From an uncultured Oscillospiraceae bacterium (lineage in GTDB: Bacteria > Bacillota > Clostridia > Oscillospirales > Oscillospiraceae): a stretch of DNA of 64,000 nucleotides. Every line of letters starts with the position of its first letter. The stretch's first letter is position 1. This document shows positions 1 through 8,100 of the stretch, piece after piece. Below the pieces are notes generated by a model, which was not told the origin of the DNA, made no database searches, and was given only the letters and a program-made list of their open reading frames with translations. The position numbers were made by a program, and so were the translations under genes. The DNA is taken from assembly GCA_947626845.1 (NCBI GenBank), contig CANQTW010000007.1:37952-101951 (forward strand). The letters are read 5' to 3'.

Positions 1-700
1 AGGTCTCGGCCCACACCAGCACCATGTAGGTGATGGCGGAGTCGTCGTAGCTCTTGACGGCGATGATGGGCGCGGGCTCCAGCACAAGGCCCTCCGTCCG
101 GTCGATGGCCCGCCGGACGGCGATCCGGACGGACTCGGTCTCGTCGTTATAGGAGGCGGAGACCTCCAGGTCCACCCGTCGCTTGTCGTGGGCGGTGAAG
201 TTCTCCACCTTGGAGTCCGCCACTGTGGAGTTGGGGATATGTACCTCCCGCCCGTCGGGCATGGCCAGGATGGTGTAGAAAAGGCCCACGTTTTTCACGG
301 TGCCGGCGGTGCCGCCGATGTCCACCCAGTCCCCGGCGGAGAAGGGGTGCGTCCCCAGGATGGTGATGCCGGAGAAGAGATTGGTCAGGATGTTCTGCAC
401 CGACAGGGAGAGGGCCAGGGAGACCACCGAGAGGATGGCCACAAGGCTGGTCATGGGGATGCCCAGCTTGTCGGCCACGATGAGGAAGGTGAGAATCCAC
501 AGCACCACCCCGGCGGCGGAGCGGATGAAGCCCTTGATGGCGCTGTCCAGCCGGCTTTTGGCCAGGGCCCTGTCCGTCAGCTTCAGCAGTACCCGCCGGA
601 TGAGGACGCAGACGATCAGGAGCAGGACCGTCCCCAGCAGGAGACCCAGGGTCATGCCGCCGAAGTGGACCTTGTCCAGCGTATCGAAAAATTTGTCCAT
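1..700 (-). CDS. MscS-family small-conductance mechanosensitive channel (3' end cut by window)
   Basis: Reading from the ATG at 700 gives a protein with an N-terminal hydrophobic helix (about residues 14-30), a second hydrophobic stretch, and then the MscS pore/beta-domain signature: SLALSLSVQNILTN, the GTHPFSAGDWVDIGG segment, and VHIPNSTVADSKVENFT. The family forms heptameric membrane channels that release solutes on hypo-osmotic shock. About 233 codons are present before the window edge, so the C-terminal alpha/beta domain is incomplete. It lies 13 bp downstream of metA on the same strand. Family assignment is clear; the exact paralogue (YggB/YnaI type) cannot be told. Confidence 0.85.
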   Translation of the reverse strand, partial: MDKFFDTLDKVHFGGMTLGLLLGTVLLLIVCVLIRRVLLKLTDRALAKSRLDSAIKGFIRSAAGVVLWILTFLIVADKLGIPMTSLVAILSVVSLALSLSVQNILTNLFSGITILGTHPFSAGDWVDIGGTAGTVKNVGLFYTILAMPDGREVHIPNSTVADSKVENFTAHDKRRVDLEVSASYNDETESVRIAVRRAIDRTEGLVLEPAPIIAVKSYDDSAITYMVLVWAET

Positions 701-713
701 GATAAGCCCCCTG

Positions 714-1631
714 TCACTTGATGTCCATCAGGTCATAGGGTGTTCCCTGATAGACAAAATGGTTGATCCAGTTGGAGTAGAGCAGGTTCGCGTGGCCCCG
801 CCAGCGGACGATGGGCTCGCGGGTGGGGTCATCGTCGGGGAAGTAGTTTTTGGGCACCTCGATGGGCAGGCCCTGGTTGAGGTCCCGGAAATACTCGTTT
901 TTCAGCGTGTCCGGGTCGTATTCCGAGTGGCCGGTGACGAAGATCTGCCGCCCGCCGCGGGTGGACATCACATAGACCCCCGCCTCCTTGGAGGAGGCCA
1001 AAATCTTAACGCCGGGAATGCTCTCCACGTCCTCCCGCCGGATGGTGGTGTGGCGGGAGTGGGGGGCGTAAAACACGTCGTCAAAGCCCCGCATCAGGAT
1101 GGAGCGCTTGTACTCCACCTCATGGGGAAAGACGCCGAAGAGCTTCTTTTCCAGCGGGTATTTTTTCACGCCGTAGTGGTAGTAGAGGGCCGCCTGGGCG
1201 CCCCAGCAGATGTGGAAGGTGGAGTAGACGTTCTTTTTGCTCCACTCCATGATCTGGCACAGCTCCTCCCAGTAGTCCACCTCCTCAAACGCCAGCTTCT
1301 CCACCGGCGCGCCGGTGATCACCAGGCCGTCGTAGCGCTGATCGCGCACCTCGTCGAAGGTCTTGTAGAAGGCGATCATATGGTCCTGGGCGGTGTGCAT
1401 GGCCTTGTGGGTGCTGGTCTGCAACAGCTCCAGCTCCACCTGTAGAGGGGTGTTGCCCAAAAGCCGCGCCATCTGCGTCTCGGTGGCGATCTTGGTGGGC
1501 ATCAGGTTCAAAAGAGCGATCCGCAGGGGGCGGATGTCCTGGGTCACGGCCCTGGTCTCAGGGATCACGAAGATGTTCTCGTCGTGGAGGGTCTGGGCCG
1601 CGGGCAGCTCGTTGGGGATCTTGATGGGCAT
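714..1631 (-). CDS. metA: homoserine O-acyltransferase MetA, probably acetyl-CoA specific
   Basis: 305-aa MetA/HTS-family enzyme that activates L-homoserine for methionine synthesis by acylating its hydroxyl in the cytoplasm. The nucleophilic Cys142 lies in [11 protein letters not shown] and the His of the triad in VTGHSEYDP. Residue 111 is Glu (GAPVE), counted directly from the start. In the MetA family Glu at 111 is linked to acetyl-CoA use and Gly to succinyl-CoA, so the product is probably O-acetylhomoserine; that step is inference. Length is normal for the family. No SAM riboswitch or other leader is apparent in the short upstream gap. Confidence 0.93.
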   Translation of the reverse strand: MPIKIPNELPAAQTLHDENIFVIPETRAVTQDIRPLRIALLNLMPTKIATETQMARLLGNTPLQVELELLQTSTHKAMHTAQDHMIAFYKTFDEVRDQRYDGLVITGAPVEKLAFEEVDYWEELCQIMEWSKKNVYSTFHICWGAQAALYYHYGVKKYPLEKKLFGVFPHEVEYKRSILMRGFDDVFYAPHSRHTTIRREDVESIPGVKILASSKEAGVYVMSTRGGRQIFVTGHSEYDPDTLKNEYFRDLNQGLPIEVPKNYFPDDDPTREPIVRWRGHANLLYSNWINHFVYQGTPYDLMDIK

Positions 1632-2047
1632 GATCTTTACCTCGCAAAAAAGGAATCCGTCTTTTTATTATAGGCCATTTATCCCCTTTTTGCAAGTGCC
1701 GGCGAAAAATGCGTTATCCTGTAAAATTGGAAAAAGCTAAATCGCCAAAGTATTCCAAAAAAATGCCGGAAAATTTGAAAAATCCCCCAAAACCGGCCTC
1801 GGATTGATACAATTTTTGAGTTTTTTGCGTATTTTTTGGAAAAATATCTGGAAAATCGGTTGACAAATACCGATAAAATGTTACAATAAATGCAAGGGAA
1901 ATTCTGAATAAAGCGAAAAAGGTGTCCTGTGGGATCGCGCGCCGGTTATTGCTTCGGCGGGGCGCGGCTGTGGGGCGCCCTGTGGGCGCATACTCGGAAA
2001 ATCCCAAAAAGGAATAAGCCGGCGAACTATTTATGGAGGGGATCAGC
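1632..2047. other. intergenic region between metA and the AbrB gene
   Basis: About 415 bp without a convincing gene. The first half is AT-rich. It contains the abrB promoter (1860-1887), followed by about 150 nt of G/C-rich leader with self-complementary pieces. Open frames here are short and look like chance. Confidence 0.5.
1860..1887 (+). promoter_or_regulatory. sigma-A-type promoter for the AbrB gene
   Basis: TTGACA at 1860-1865 and TACAAT at 1882-1887 with a 16-bp spacer. Transcription would start near 1894 and leave a leader of about 150 nt before the AbrB start. Confidence 0.6.
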
Positions 2048-2290
2048 ATGAAATCTACCGGCATTGTTAGAAAGGTTGACGAACTCGGAAGGATCGTCAT
2101 CCCCATCGAGCTGCGCAGGACCCTGGACATCGCTGAGAAGGATTCACTGGAAATCTATGTGGAAGGCGAGCGGATCATCCTTGCCAAGCATGAGGACTCC
2201 TGCATCTTCTGCGGGAAGACCAGAAATCTCAGCCAGCACAAGGGGAAGAACATCTGCGACGCCTGCTTTGAGGAGCTTCGTCACGCATAA
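2048..2290 (+). CDS. AbrB/SpoVT-family transition regulator with a C-terminal zinc motif
   Basis: 80-aa DNA-binding protein. Residues 1-45 form the swapped-hairpin AbrB domain (STGIVRKVDELGRIVIPIELR, then LEIYVEGERIIL). The remainder carries CxxC...CxxC (CIFCGK and ICDACFEE), which probably binds zinc. The ATG at 2048 is preferred over one at 2033 because GGAGGGG at 2035-2041 sits at correct spacing before it. Members of this family control stationary-phase and sporulation genes in Firmicutes. It is monocistronic, followed at once by a terminator. Confidence 0.85.
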   Translation: MKSTGIVRKVDELGRIVIPIELRRTLDIAEKDSLEIYVEGERIILAKHEDSCIFCGKTRNLSQHKGKNICDACFEELRHA

Positions 2291-2298
2291 GCAAAAGC

Positions 2299-2327
2299 GC
2301 CCGCCGTTTGGCGGGCCGCTTTTTTTG
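2299..2327 (+). terminator. rho-independent terminator after the AbrB gene
   Basis: GCCCGCC (2299-2305) pairs with GGCGGGC (2310-2316) across a GTTT loop and is followed by a T-run. A second hairpin (GGAAAAAGGCC/GGCCTTTTCC, about 2335-2357) with its own T-run lies just beyond and may serve the convergent HAD gene. Confidence 0.8.
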
Positions 2328-2376
2328 CTGTCGGAAAAAGGCCTGCGGCCTTTTCCGGCGCTTTTTTTATCTGTTA

Positions 2377-3021
2377 CTACACTAACTTCAGCAGCTCCGA
2401 CGGGCTGGAGATGATGGTCCTGGCGCCGCATTCCGTGAGGAGCTCGCGGGTGCGGAAGCCCCAGGCGACGCTGATGCAGTCGATGCCGGCGGCGCGGGCG
2501 GTCTTGAGGTCCACATCCGAGTCCCCCACATAGACCGTCTCGTAGGGATAGCTCCACAGCTCCCGCATGGCGGCCTTCACCGTGTCCGGGGCGGGCTTGC
2601 GGGCGATGCCGGGGCGCTCGCCGATGGCCACGGAGACCCAGGGGCCGAAAAATTTCCGCACCAGGGCCTTGGTGTTGGCGTCGGGCTTGTTGGAGACCAC
2701 GGCCAGCTTGTGCTCGCTGGCCGCCAGGGCGCGGAGGGTGTCGGCGACGCCCTCGTAGGGCGCCGTTTTGATGGCGTTGTGGGCCTCGTACCAGGCGACA
2801 TACTCCTCCAGGAGCCCGTCAAAGTTGGGCGTATCCCGCCCCTGGGGGAGGGATTTTTCCAGCAGGACGCCGGAGCCGTTGCCCACGGCCCGCCGGATCT
2901 GCTCGATGGAGCGGGGCTCAAAGCCGTACTTGGTCAGGATATGGTTGACGCTGGCGCGGATGTCCTCAAGGGTGTTGAGGAGCGTCCCGTCCAGGTCAAA
3001 GATGACGGTGGTGTATCTCAT
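2377..3021 (-). CDS. HAD-superfamily phosphatase, phosphoglycolate-phosphatase-like
   Basis: 214-aa protein with all HAD motifs: FDLDGTLLNT (nucleophile Asp, about residues 9-13), VVSNKPD (motif II region), the Lys of RKPAPDTVK (motif III), and VYVGDSDVDLKTA (motif IV acidic pair). The helical cap insertion follows motif I, as in subclass I (Gph, PpaX). It probably hydrolyses a small phosphorylated metabolite; the substrate cannot be read from sequence. It is the last gene of a three-gene unit, with a 4-bp ATGA overlap with the gene before it. Confidence 0.85.
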   Translation of the reverse strand: MRYTTVIFDLDGTLLNTLEDIRASVNHILTKYGFEPRSIEQIRRAVGNGSGVLLEKSLPQGRDTPNFDGLLEEYVAWYEAHNAIKTAPYEGVADTLRALAASEHKLAVVSNKPDANTKALVRKFFGPWVSVAIGERPGIARKPAPDTVKAAMRELWSYPYETVYVGDSDVDLKTARAAGIDCISVAWGFRTRELLTECGARTIISSPSELLKLV

Positions 3022-3263
3022 TCGGCAACGTCTATCCCCCAGTCGTCCATCACGCGGTTCAAAAGCTTCGTCAGGGCCACCAGGCCGTCGCGGGTGATGA
3101 GGACGCTGGCCACCTCGTCGGCCACCTGGGCGGACACGTCGGTGAGGGTCCCCTGCTTCATGGAGAAGTTGTGGTCGGTGTAGATGTGGGCGAAGGACAG
3201 CGCCACCTCCGCCTTGCCCTTGTTGTGGGTGACGTTGAAGGTGTTGGCAAAGACAGGCCTCAT
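3018..3263 (-). CDS. 81-aa conserved-type hypothetical protein
   Basis: Translation from the ATG at 3263 gives MRPVFANTFNVTHNKGKAEV... with no Cys and no membrane segment. The N-terminal part (VFANTFNVTHN...VALSFAHIY) faintly resembles DUF3467-type proteins, which I cannot confirm. Its start overlaps the TSCPD gene stop by 4 bp and its stop overlaps the HAD gene start by 4 bp, so the three genes are almost certainly translationally coupled. No function is assigned. Confidence 0.7.
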   Translation of the reverse strand: MRPVFANTFNVTHNKGKAEVALSFAHIYTDHNFSMKQGTLTDVSAQVADEVASVLITRDGLVALTKLLNRVMDDWGIDVAE

Positions 3264-3520
3264 GCGCCCGCCTCCTCCTGCAGGGCCTCCTGGAGGGCGA
3301 TGGCGATCTGATCCGGACAGGAGGTGCCGCGCAGACCGCACTGGGTCCCCCGGAGCTTGGGGATCACGTCCTCGGCCCGCTGGCCCCGGAGCAGGGCGCA
3401 GATGCCCTTGAGGTTGCCGTTGCAGCCGCCCTCGACGGTGATATTCTGTATGACGCCGTCCTCTAAGATGATGTCGTACCGGCGGGAGCAGACGCCGTGG
3501 GGAATGAATACCTTTTCCAT
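3260..3520 (-). CDS. TSCPD-domain protein
   Basis: 86-aa protein ending in the Cys-rich segment GTQCGLRGTSCPDQIAIAL, which contains TSCPD, plus an upstream ICALLRGQ. The TSCPD domain occurs alone as here, or at the C-terminus of some class II ribonucleotide reductases, and is thought to bind metal through its cysteines. It is the first gene of the unit with the 81-aa protein and the HAD phosphatase. The biochemical role of the stand-alone form is not established. Confidence 0.8.
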   Translation of the reverse strand: MEKVFIPHGVCSRRYDIILEDGVIQNITVEGGCNGNLKGICALLRGQRAEDVIPKLRGTQCGLRGTSCPDQIAIALQEALQEEAGA

Positions 3521-3650
3521 GGTTCTCTTCCTTTCTTTTGCGTTTCGCTGTCTCTATTATAAACCAGCGGGGCGCGGCTTGCAATCATAATTTCACGTCT
3601 TCGCGCATAGTCTTCCCCAGCGAGTCGATACCAATGAGGAGGCCTGGGGA

Positions 3651-4862
3651 ATGAGGAGACCGGCGAAGAGGATCAGTCCCGGCACGGTGGCGGCGCGGCT
3701 TGCCGCCGTGCTGGCGGTTTGTCTTGCCCTTCGGGGCATAGCGGAGCTTGGCGGCGGCGCGCGGGCCCTGCCGGAGGGCATTGGCGCGGGAGTGCTGGCC
3801 CTGGCCCTGCCAGGGGCGTCCCTGGCCTTGCCGGACGCCGGGACGCTGGCGCTGCGCGCCGCCCTGCCGGGCTGTTCCGCGGCGGAGGACACAGAGGCCC
3901 CGCCGGAGGACACCGCCGACGGGAGCGGCCTTTTCTGGAGCGCTCCCGCCTCCGGAGGCGGGCCGGAGGACACGGACACCTCCGCCCCGTCCCCGCCGGA
4001 TACCGCGGCGGAGGACACGGCGGCCCCGCCGGACACATCGCCGGAGGGCGATACCGGCTCCTCGCCCGCCCCGGAGATACCGGAGCGGGACGCCATCGGC
4101 ACCACCATCCTGGGCAAGGGCAGCGGGTATCTGGACGCCGGGAACGGGATCTATGTGAAGAACAAGTCCAAATACACGCCGGATTTTCAGACCCTTTTGG
4201 AGACGCCGCTGAAATTTTCCGCCGCCACGGGGGCGGCTGTGCTGATCATCCACACCCACGGCTCCGAGGCCTATAACCCGGCGGGGGAGGATATCTACGT
4301 GGCCTCGGACCCCTCCCGCACCGAGGACACCCGCTTCAACGTGGTGCGGGTGGGGGATGAGCTGGAGCGGGTGCTGACGGAGCGGGGCGTCACCGTCATC
4401 CATGACCGGGAGCTTTACGACTACCCCAGCTACAACGGCTCCTATGACCGCTCTCTGGCCTCCATCAAGGCGCATCTCAAGGAGAACCCGGAGATAAAGG
4501 TGGTCATCGACCTCCACCGGGACGCCCTGGAGGGGGACGGGAAGCTCTACAAGACCGTGGCCGGCGTGGGGGAGGAGCCCTGCGCCCAGGTGATGCTCAT
4601 CTGCGGCTCCGACTCCTCTGGCCTGAACCACCCCAACTGGCGGGAGAACCTGACCTTCGCCCTGAAGATACAGCATAAGATGGTGACGGACTATCCCACG
4701 CTGGCGCGGCCCCTGAAGATCTCCCAGTACCGCTATAACCAGCACGCCACCACCGGGTCGCTGATCGCGGAGATCGGCACCAACGGCAACACCCTCAAGG
4801 AGGCCCTCACCGCCGTGCGGTATTTCGGCGCGTGCCTGGCGGACGTGCTGACGGAGGCGTAG
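3651..4862 (+). CDS. spoIIP: stage II sporulation protein P (peptidoglycan amidase/endopeptidase)
   Basis: 403 aa. An N-terminal membrane anchor (about residues 10-35) is followed by a long low-complexity Pro/Asp/Thr/Glu linker (about 70-145) and then the SpoIIP catalytic domain: VLIIHTHGSEAYNP, RFNVVRVGDELERVL, the VVIDLHRDAL segment, and a C-terminal IAEIGTNGNT. SpoIIP works with SpoIID and SpoIIM to thin septal peptidoglycan and drive engulfment of the forespore. The start is supported by GAGGAGG at 3636-3642, 8 bp before the ATG. It is monocistronic here. This gene is the strongest single sign that the organism sporulates. Confidence 0.93.
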   Translation: MRRPAKRISPGTVAARLAAVLAVCLALRGIAELGGGARALPEGIGAGVLALALPGASLALPDAGTLALRAALPGCSAAEDTEAPPEDTADGSGLFWSAPASGGGPEDTDTSAPSPPDTAAEDTAAPPDTSPEGDTGSSPAPEIPERDAIGTTILGKGSGYLDAGNGIYVKNKSKYTPDFQTLLETPLKFSAATGAAVLIIHTHGSEAYNPAGEDIYVASDPSRTEDTRFNVVRVGDELERVLTERGVTVIHDRELYDYPSYNGSYDRSLASIKAHLKENPEIKVVIDLHRDALEGDGKLYKTVAGVGEEPCAQVMLICGSDSSGLNHPNWRENLTFALKIQHKMVTDYPTLARPLKISQYRYNQHATTGSLIAEIGTNGNTLKEALTAVRYFGACLADVLTEA

Positions 4863-4905
4863 GCGCCGCGGCGAAAAGAATTTTTCAGGATTTTTCAAAA
4901 CCCTC

Positions 4906-4934
4906 TTGACAAACTCGATTTAATGTATTAATAT
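4906..4934 (+). promoter_or_regulatory. promoter of the T-box/trpB transcript
   Basis: TTGACA at 4906-4911, 17-bp spacer, TAATAT at 4929-4934. It lies directly upstream of the T-box stem I. Confidence 0.65.
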
Positions 4935-4944
4935 GCACCCATAA

Positions 4945-5206
4945 ACCGATGATTCAGAGGAGTAACCTCGCACACTTGCTCACAGAGAGCCGCCGGCGGT
5001 GGGATGGCGGCAGTAAAGGGCGCGGCGAATGGACTGAGGAGGGCGAAGCGAAAGCCTTTTGGGCAAGTAGCCGGGACGGATGCCCCCGTTACAGGGCGTG
5101 GCCGATGGAAGTTGGCCGTGAGTGGGCGCGAAAGCGTCAATTTGGGTGGCACCGCAGAGACTTCACGTCTTTGTCCCGAATTTTCCGGGACAAAGACGTT
5201 TTTTAT
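4945..5206 (+). promoter_or_regulatory. T-box riboswitch with a tryptophan specifier
   Basis: The conserved T-box TGGGTGGCACCGC lies at 5142-5155, followed by a terminator hairpin (arms 5165-5178 and 5186-5199, then a T-run). Upstream, GAGAGCC near 4985 and AGTAAAGGG at 5012 fit stem I and its loop. In the specifier loop, GAA-TGG-A places a TGG (Trp) codon at 5030-5032. Uncharged tRNA-Trp would stabilise the antiterminator and switch on the downstream trpB. The specifier reading rests on motif position only. Confidence 0.88.
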
Positions 5207-5261
5207 TTGCCCCGGAACAGCCAGACTAAGGTATTGGTAAAATCGGAAAGGAGCAAAAAAC

Positions 5262-6641
5262 ATGGAAAACCAGAAGATCCCCTACAAAATCTACCTCAAC
5301 GAGGACGAGATGCCGAAAAACTGGTACAACGTCCGGGCGGACATGAAGGTCAAGCCCGCGCCGCTGGTGAACCCCGGCACCCTCCAGCCCATGACCGCCG
5401 CCGATCTGGCGCCGGTGTTCTGCGACGAGCTCATCGCCCAGGAGCTGGACAACGACACCCGCGAGGTGCCCATCCCCGACGAGATTCGGGGCTTTTACAA
5501 GATGTACCGCCCCTCGCCCCTGGTGCGGGCCTACTGCCTGGAGGAGAAGCTCAAAACGCCCGCCCACATCTACTACAAGTTCGAGGGCAACAACACCTCC
5601 GGCTCCCATAAGCTGAACTCCGCCATCGCCCAGGCCTATTACGCCAAGAAGCAGGGCTTAAAGGGCGTCACCACCGAGACCGGCGCCGGCCAGTGGGGCA
5701 CCGCCCTGAGCATGGCCTGCGCGTACCTGGACCTGGACTGCAAGGTCTACATGGTGAAGGTCAGCTACGAGCAGAAGCCCTTCCGCCGGGAGGTCATGCG
5801 CACCTACGGCGCCTCCGTCACCCCCAGCCCCTCCATGGAGACAAATGTGGGCCGGAAGATTTTGGCCGAGCACCCCGGCACCACCGGCTCCCTGGGCTGC
5901 GCCATCAGCGAGGCCGTGGAGGTGGCCACCTCCAACCCCGGCTACCGCTACGTCCTGGGCTCCGTCCTCAACCAGGTGCTGCTGCACCAGTCCGTCATCG
6001 GCCTGGAGACAAAGATCGCCCTGGATAAATACGGCATCGTCCCGGACATCATCATCGGCTGCGCCGGCGGCGGCTCCAACCTGGGCGGCCTCATCGCCCC
6101 CTTCATGGGCGAGAAGCTTCGGGGCGAGCGGGACTACCGCATCATCGCCGTGGAGCCGGCCTCCTGCCCCAGCTTCACCCGCGGCAAGTTCGCCTATGAC
6201 TTCTGCGACACCGGCATGATCTGCCCCCTGGCCAAGATGTACACCCTGGGCGCCGGCTTCATCCCCTCCCCCAACCACGCCGGAGGCCTCCGGTTCCACG
6301 GCATGAGTCCGGTGCTCAGCCAGCTCTACCACGACGGCTACATGGAGGCCGTCAGCGCGGAGCAGACCGCCGTCTTCGAGGCCGCCGAGTTCTTCGCCCG
6401 CACCGAGGGCATCCTCCCCGCCCCGGAGTCCAGCCACGCCATCAAGGCTGCCATCGACGAGGCCAACAAGTGCCGGGAGACCGGCGAGGCCAAGAACATC
6501 GTCTTCGGCCTCACGGGCACCGGCTACTTCGACCTGGTGGCCTACGAGCAGTTCAACAACGGCACCATGACCGACCATATCCCCACCGACGAGGAGCTGG
6601 CCGTGGGCCTCAACGCCCTCCCGCCCCAGCCCACATTCTGA
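5262..6641 (+). CDS. trpB: tryptophan synthase beta chain, TrpB2 type
   Basis: 459-aa PLP enzyme of the long TrpB2 subgroup, which condenses indole with serine to give tryptophan. SGSHKLNSA carries the PLP Schiff-base lysine, TETGAGQWG matches the substrate-loop motif, and GCAGGGSNLGG is the phosphate-binding loop. The N-terminal extension (about 90 residues before the lysine) and overall length separate it from TrpB1. No trpA or other trp gene is adjacent, so it probably salvages indole. It is controlled by the Trp T-box immediately upstream; AAAGGAG lies at correct spacing before the ATG. Confidence 0.93.
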   Translation: MENQKIPYKIYLNEDEMPKNWYNVRADMKVKPAPLVNPGTLQPMTAADLAPVFCDELIAQELDNDTREVPIPDEIRGFYKMYRPSPLVRAYCLEEKLKTPAHIYYKFEGNNTSGSHKLNSAIAQAYYAKKQGLKGVTTETGAGQWGTALSMACAYLDLDCKVYMVKVSYEQKPFRREVMRTYGASVTPSPSMETNVGRKILAEHPGTTGSLGCAISEAVEVATSNPGYRYVLGSVLNQVLLHQSVIGLETKIALDKYGIVPDIIIGCAGGGSNLGGLIAPFMGEKLRGERDYRIIAVEPASCPSFTRGKFAYDFCDTGMICPLAKMYTLGAGFIPSPNHAGGLRFHGMSPVLSQLYHDGYMEAVSAEQTAVFEAAEFFARTEGILPAPESSHAIKAAIDEANKCRETGEAKNIVFGLTGTGYFDLVAYEQFNNGTMTDHIPTDEELAVGLNALPPQPTF

Positions 6642-7112
6642 TTCCTTCCTTCCGAAAATCTATTTAAGAAATCGTACGGGCCGCCGCCCACGGCGGCCCA
6701 TCGAATTTCCGGTGTGCCCCATTCAAAACGGTTGCGGCTCCGCCGCGTATTAAAAAATCGGGCCGCCGCGGGCGGGTTTAGAACCCGCCCCTACGGGATG
6801 TTTCCCCGCGGGCGCTCCCCTGGGGGGAATCCAGATGGGGGGCTCGCAAGCCCCCCTCTGGTCGTTTCAAGGGGGCGTCCAGAGGGGGGAAATCGAAATC
6901 CCCCCTCTGGTTTCTTTTTCCCTTTTGTTACTTTTCCCTTTTTGGAAAGCCAAAAAGGGAAAAGTAAATTCCCCCCGCCTTTTAAGGCGGGGATTTTTCA
7001 AAAAATATGTATATTTCCTCCCCCGTTGGCCCATACTACCTCCGTAAGGTGACGGGTCCAACTCCCGCCGCCTTAACAAGAGCGGGCAAACCGCATTTTT
7101 GGAGGTAAAACG
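6642..7112. other. gene-free stretch with several inverted repeats
   Basis: 470 bp between trpB and the M23 gene with no plausible gene. It holds a GGGCCGCC/GGCGGCCC hairpin just after trpB, a GCGGGTTTAGAACCCGC hairpin, a set of CCCCCCTCTGG/CCAGAGGGGGG repeats (about 6850-6910), and a perfect 17-bp hairpin listed separately. Close to the next gene, about 7030-7070 is GC-rich and may form a leader. Confidence 0.6.
6929..6966. repeat. perfect 17-bp inverted repeat
   Basis: The arm at 6929-6945 (TACTTTTCCCTTTTTGG) is exactly complementary to 6950-6966 across an AAAG loop. It looks like a bidirectional terminator or a small dispersed palindromic repeat. No second copy is present in this window. 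Confidence 0.7.
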
Positions 7113-7961
7113 ATGCACGAGAGGAAGAGCTTTTCGCAGATGGCGGATGAGTTCCTCAGCGGCAAGGGCTTTTACATAGTCCTTTTCGCGTGCGTCGCCA
7201 TCATCGGCATCTCGGCGTGGCTGCTGCTTTTCTCGCGGTGGTCGCCCCTGGCCGGCGGCGATGAGGGGGACTATCTTGACGTTATGGGGGACGTGAGCAC
7301 AAATCCCCAGGAGAATGACACCACCCGCCCCGCACCGGATACAACCGGGAACACGGGGACAAAGGACACCGCCCCGGATAGTTCCGGTCAGAAGCCGGAC
7401 CTCACCCAGGAGCCTAACAAGCCGGAGGACAAGACCGGCGGGAGCGCCGGTGCGCTGACCGTCACGGATACGCCGGAAAAGGACACCTCCGGCGGCCAGG
7501 ACGAGCCGGAGCATGAGCCGGATACGGCGGCCAAGACGGTGAAGGACCTGACCTTCCTGTGGCCCGTCTCCGGCCAGATCATCAAGGGCCATTCCCCGGA
7601 CAAGCTGGTCTACAGTGAGACCATGGGCGACTGGCGCGTCCACGACGGCGTGGATATCGCCGCCAAGCTGGGCACGCGGGTGCTGTGCTGCTGCAACGGC
7701 ACGGTGACAAGCGTGGCCGACTCCGGCGACGGGCGCGGCACCGTCGTCACCATCGACCACGGCGCGGGCGTCACCAGCACCTACGCCAATCTGGCGGGGA
7801 TGCCCACCGTCAAGGTCGGCGACGCCGTGACCATGGGCTCCGTCATCGGCTCCGTGGGCGCCACCTCCCTCTATGAGACGGCGGAGGACGCGCACCTGCA
7901 CTTCTCCATGACCGTAGACGGCAAGAGCGTAGACCCCGTCTCCTACCTGCCCAGGAAATAA
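7113..7961 (+). CDS. LytM/M23 peptidase, SpoIIQ-like
   Basis: 282 aa: a single N-terminal membrane helix (about residues 20-42), an acidic Thr/Pro/Asp-rich linker (about 50-145), and a C-terminal M23 domain. Metal ligands look intact (HDGVD near residue 175 and the final AHLHF), unlike degenerate SpoIIQ proteins. The layout matches SpoIIQ, which partners SpoIIIAH across the forespore membranes; clostridial SpoIIQ can keep a zinc site. A generic cell-wall M23 peptidase remains possible because no spoIIIAH is nearby. GGAGG precedes the ATG at normal spacing. Confidence 0.8.
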   Translation: MHERKSFSQMADEFLSGKGFYIVLFACVAIIGISAWLLLFSRWSPLAGGDEGDYLDVMGDVSTNPQENDTTRPAPDTTGNTGTKDTAPDSSGQKPDLTQEPNKPEDKTGGSAGALTVTDTPEKDTSGGQDEPEHEPDTAAKTVKDLTFLWPVSGQIIKGHSPDKLVYSETMGDWRVHDGVDIAAKLGTRVLCCCNGTVTSVADSGDGRGTVVTIDHGAGVTSTYANLAGMPTVKVGDAVTMGSVIGSVGATSLYETAEDAHLHFSMTVDGKSVDPVSYLPRK

Positions 7962-7980
7962 ACTATTGGAAAAACCAGGA

Positions 7981-8002
7981 CGGGACAGCTTCGGCTGTCC
8001 CG
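7981..8002 (+). terminator. terminator after the M23 peptidase gene
   Basis: CGGGACAG (7981-7988) pairs with CTGTCCCG (7995-8002) around a TTCG-type loop. The T-run is weak (CGCTTATTTAT). Confidence 0.6.
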
Positions 8003-8044
8003 TCCGCTTATTTATGCAATTTTCGCAATAATCAAAAATAATGC

Positions 8045-8073
8045 TTGACACATGCTTAAGATTATATTATAAT
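8045..8073 (+). promoter_or_regulatory. consensus sigma-A promoter pointing antisense into the CPBP/mutS genes
   Basis: TTGACA (8045-8050), 17-bp spacer, TATAAT (8068-8073), all exact consensus. No plus-strand gene follows; transcription would begin about 20 bp before the 3' end of the CPBP protease gene and run antisense to it. Confidence 0.6.
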
Positions 8074-8100
8074 ACGGCTATACGGAAGCAAACGGCCCCT

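Noticed and set aside
1632..1720. SAM riboswitch before metA
   Set aside because: The gap is short and AT-rich and shows none of the conserved SAM-I or SAM-II core sequences.
3585..4898. Minus-strand open frame of 437 codons
   Set aside because: Shadow of spoIIP on the opposite strand.
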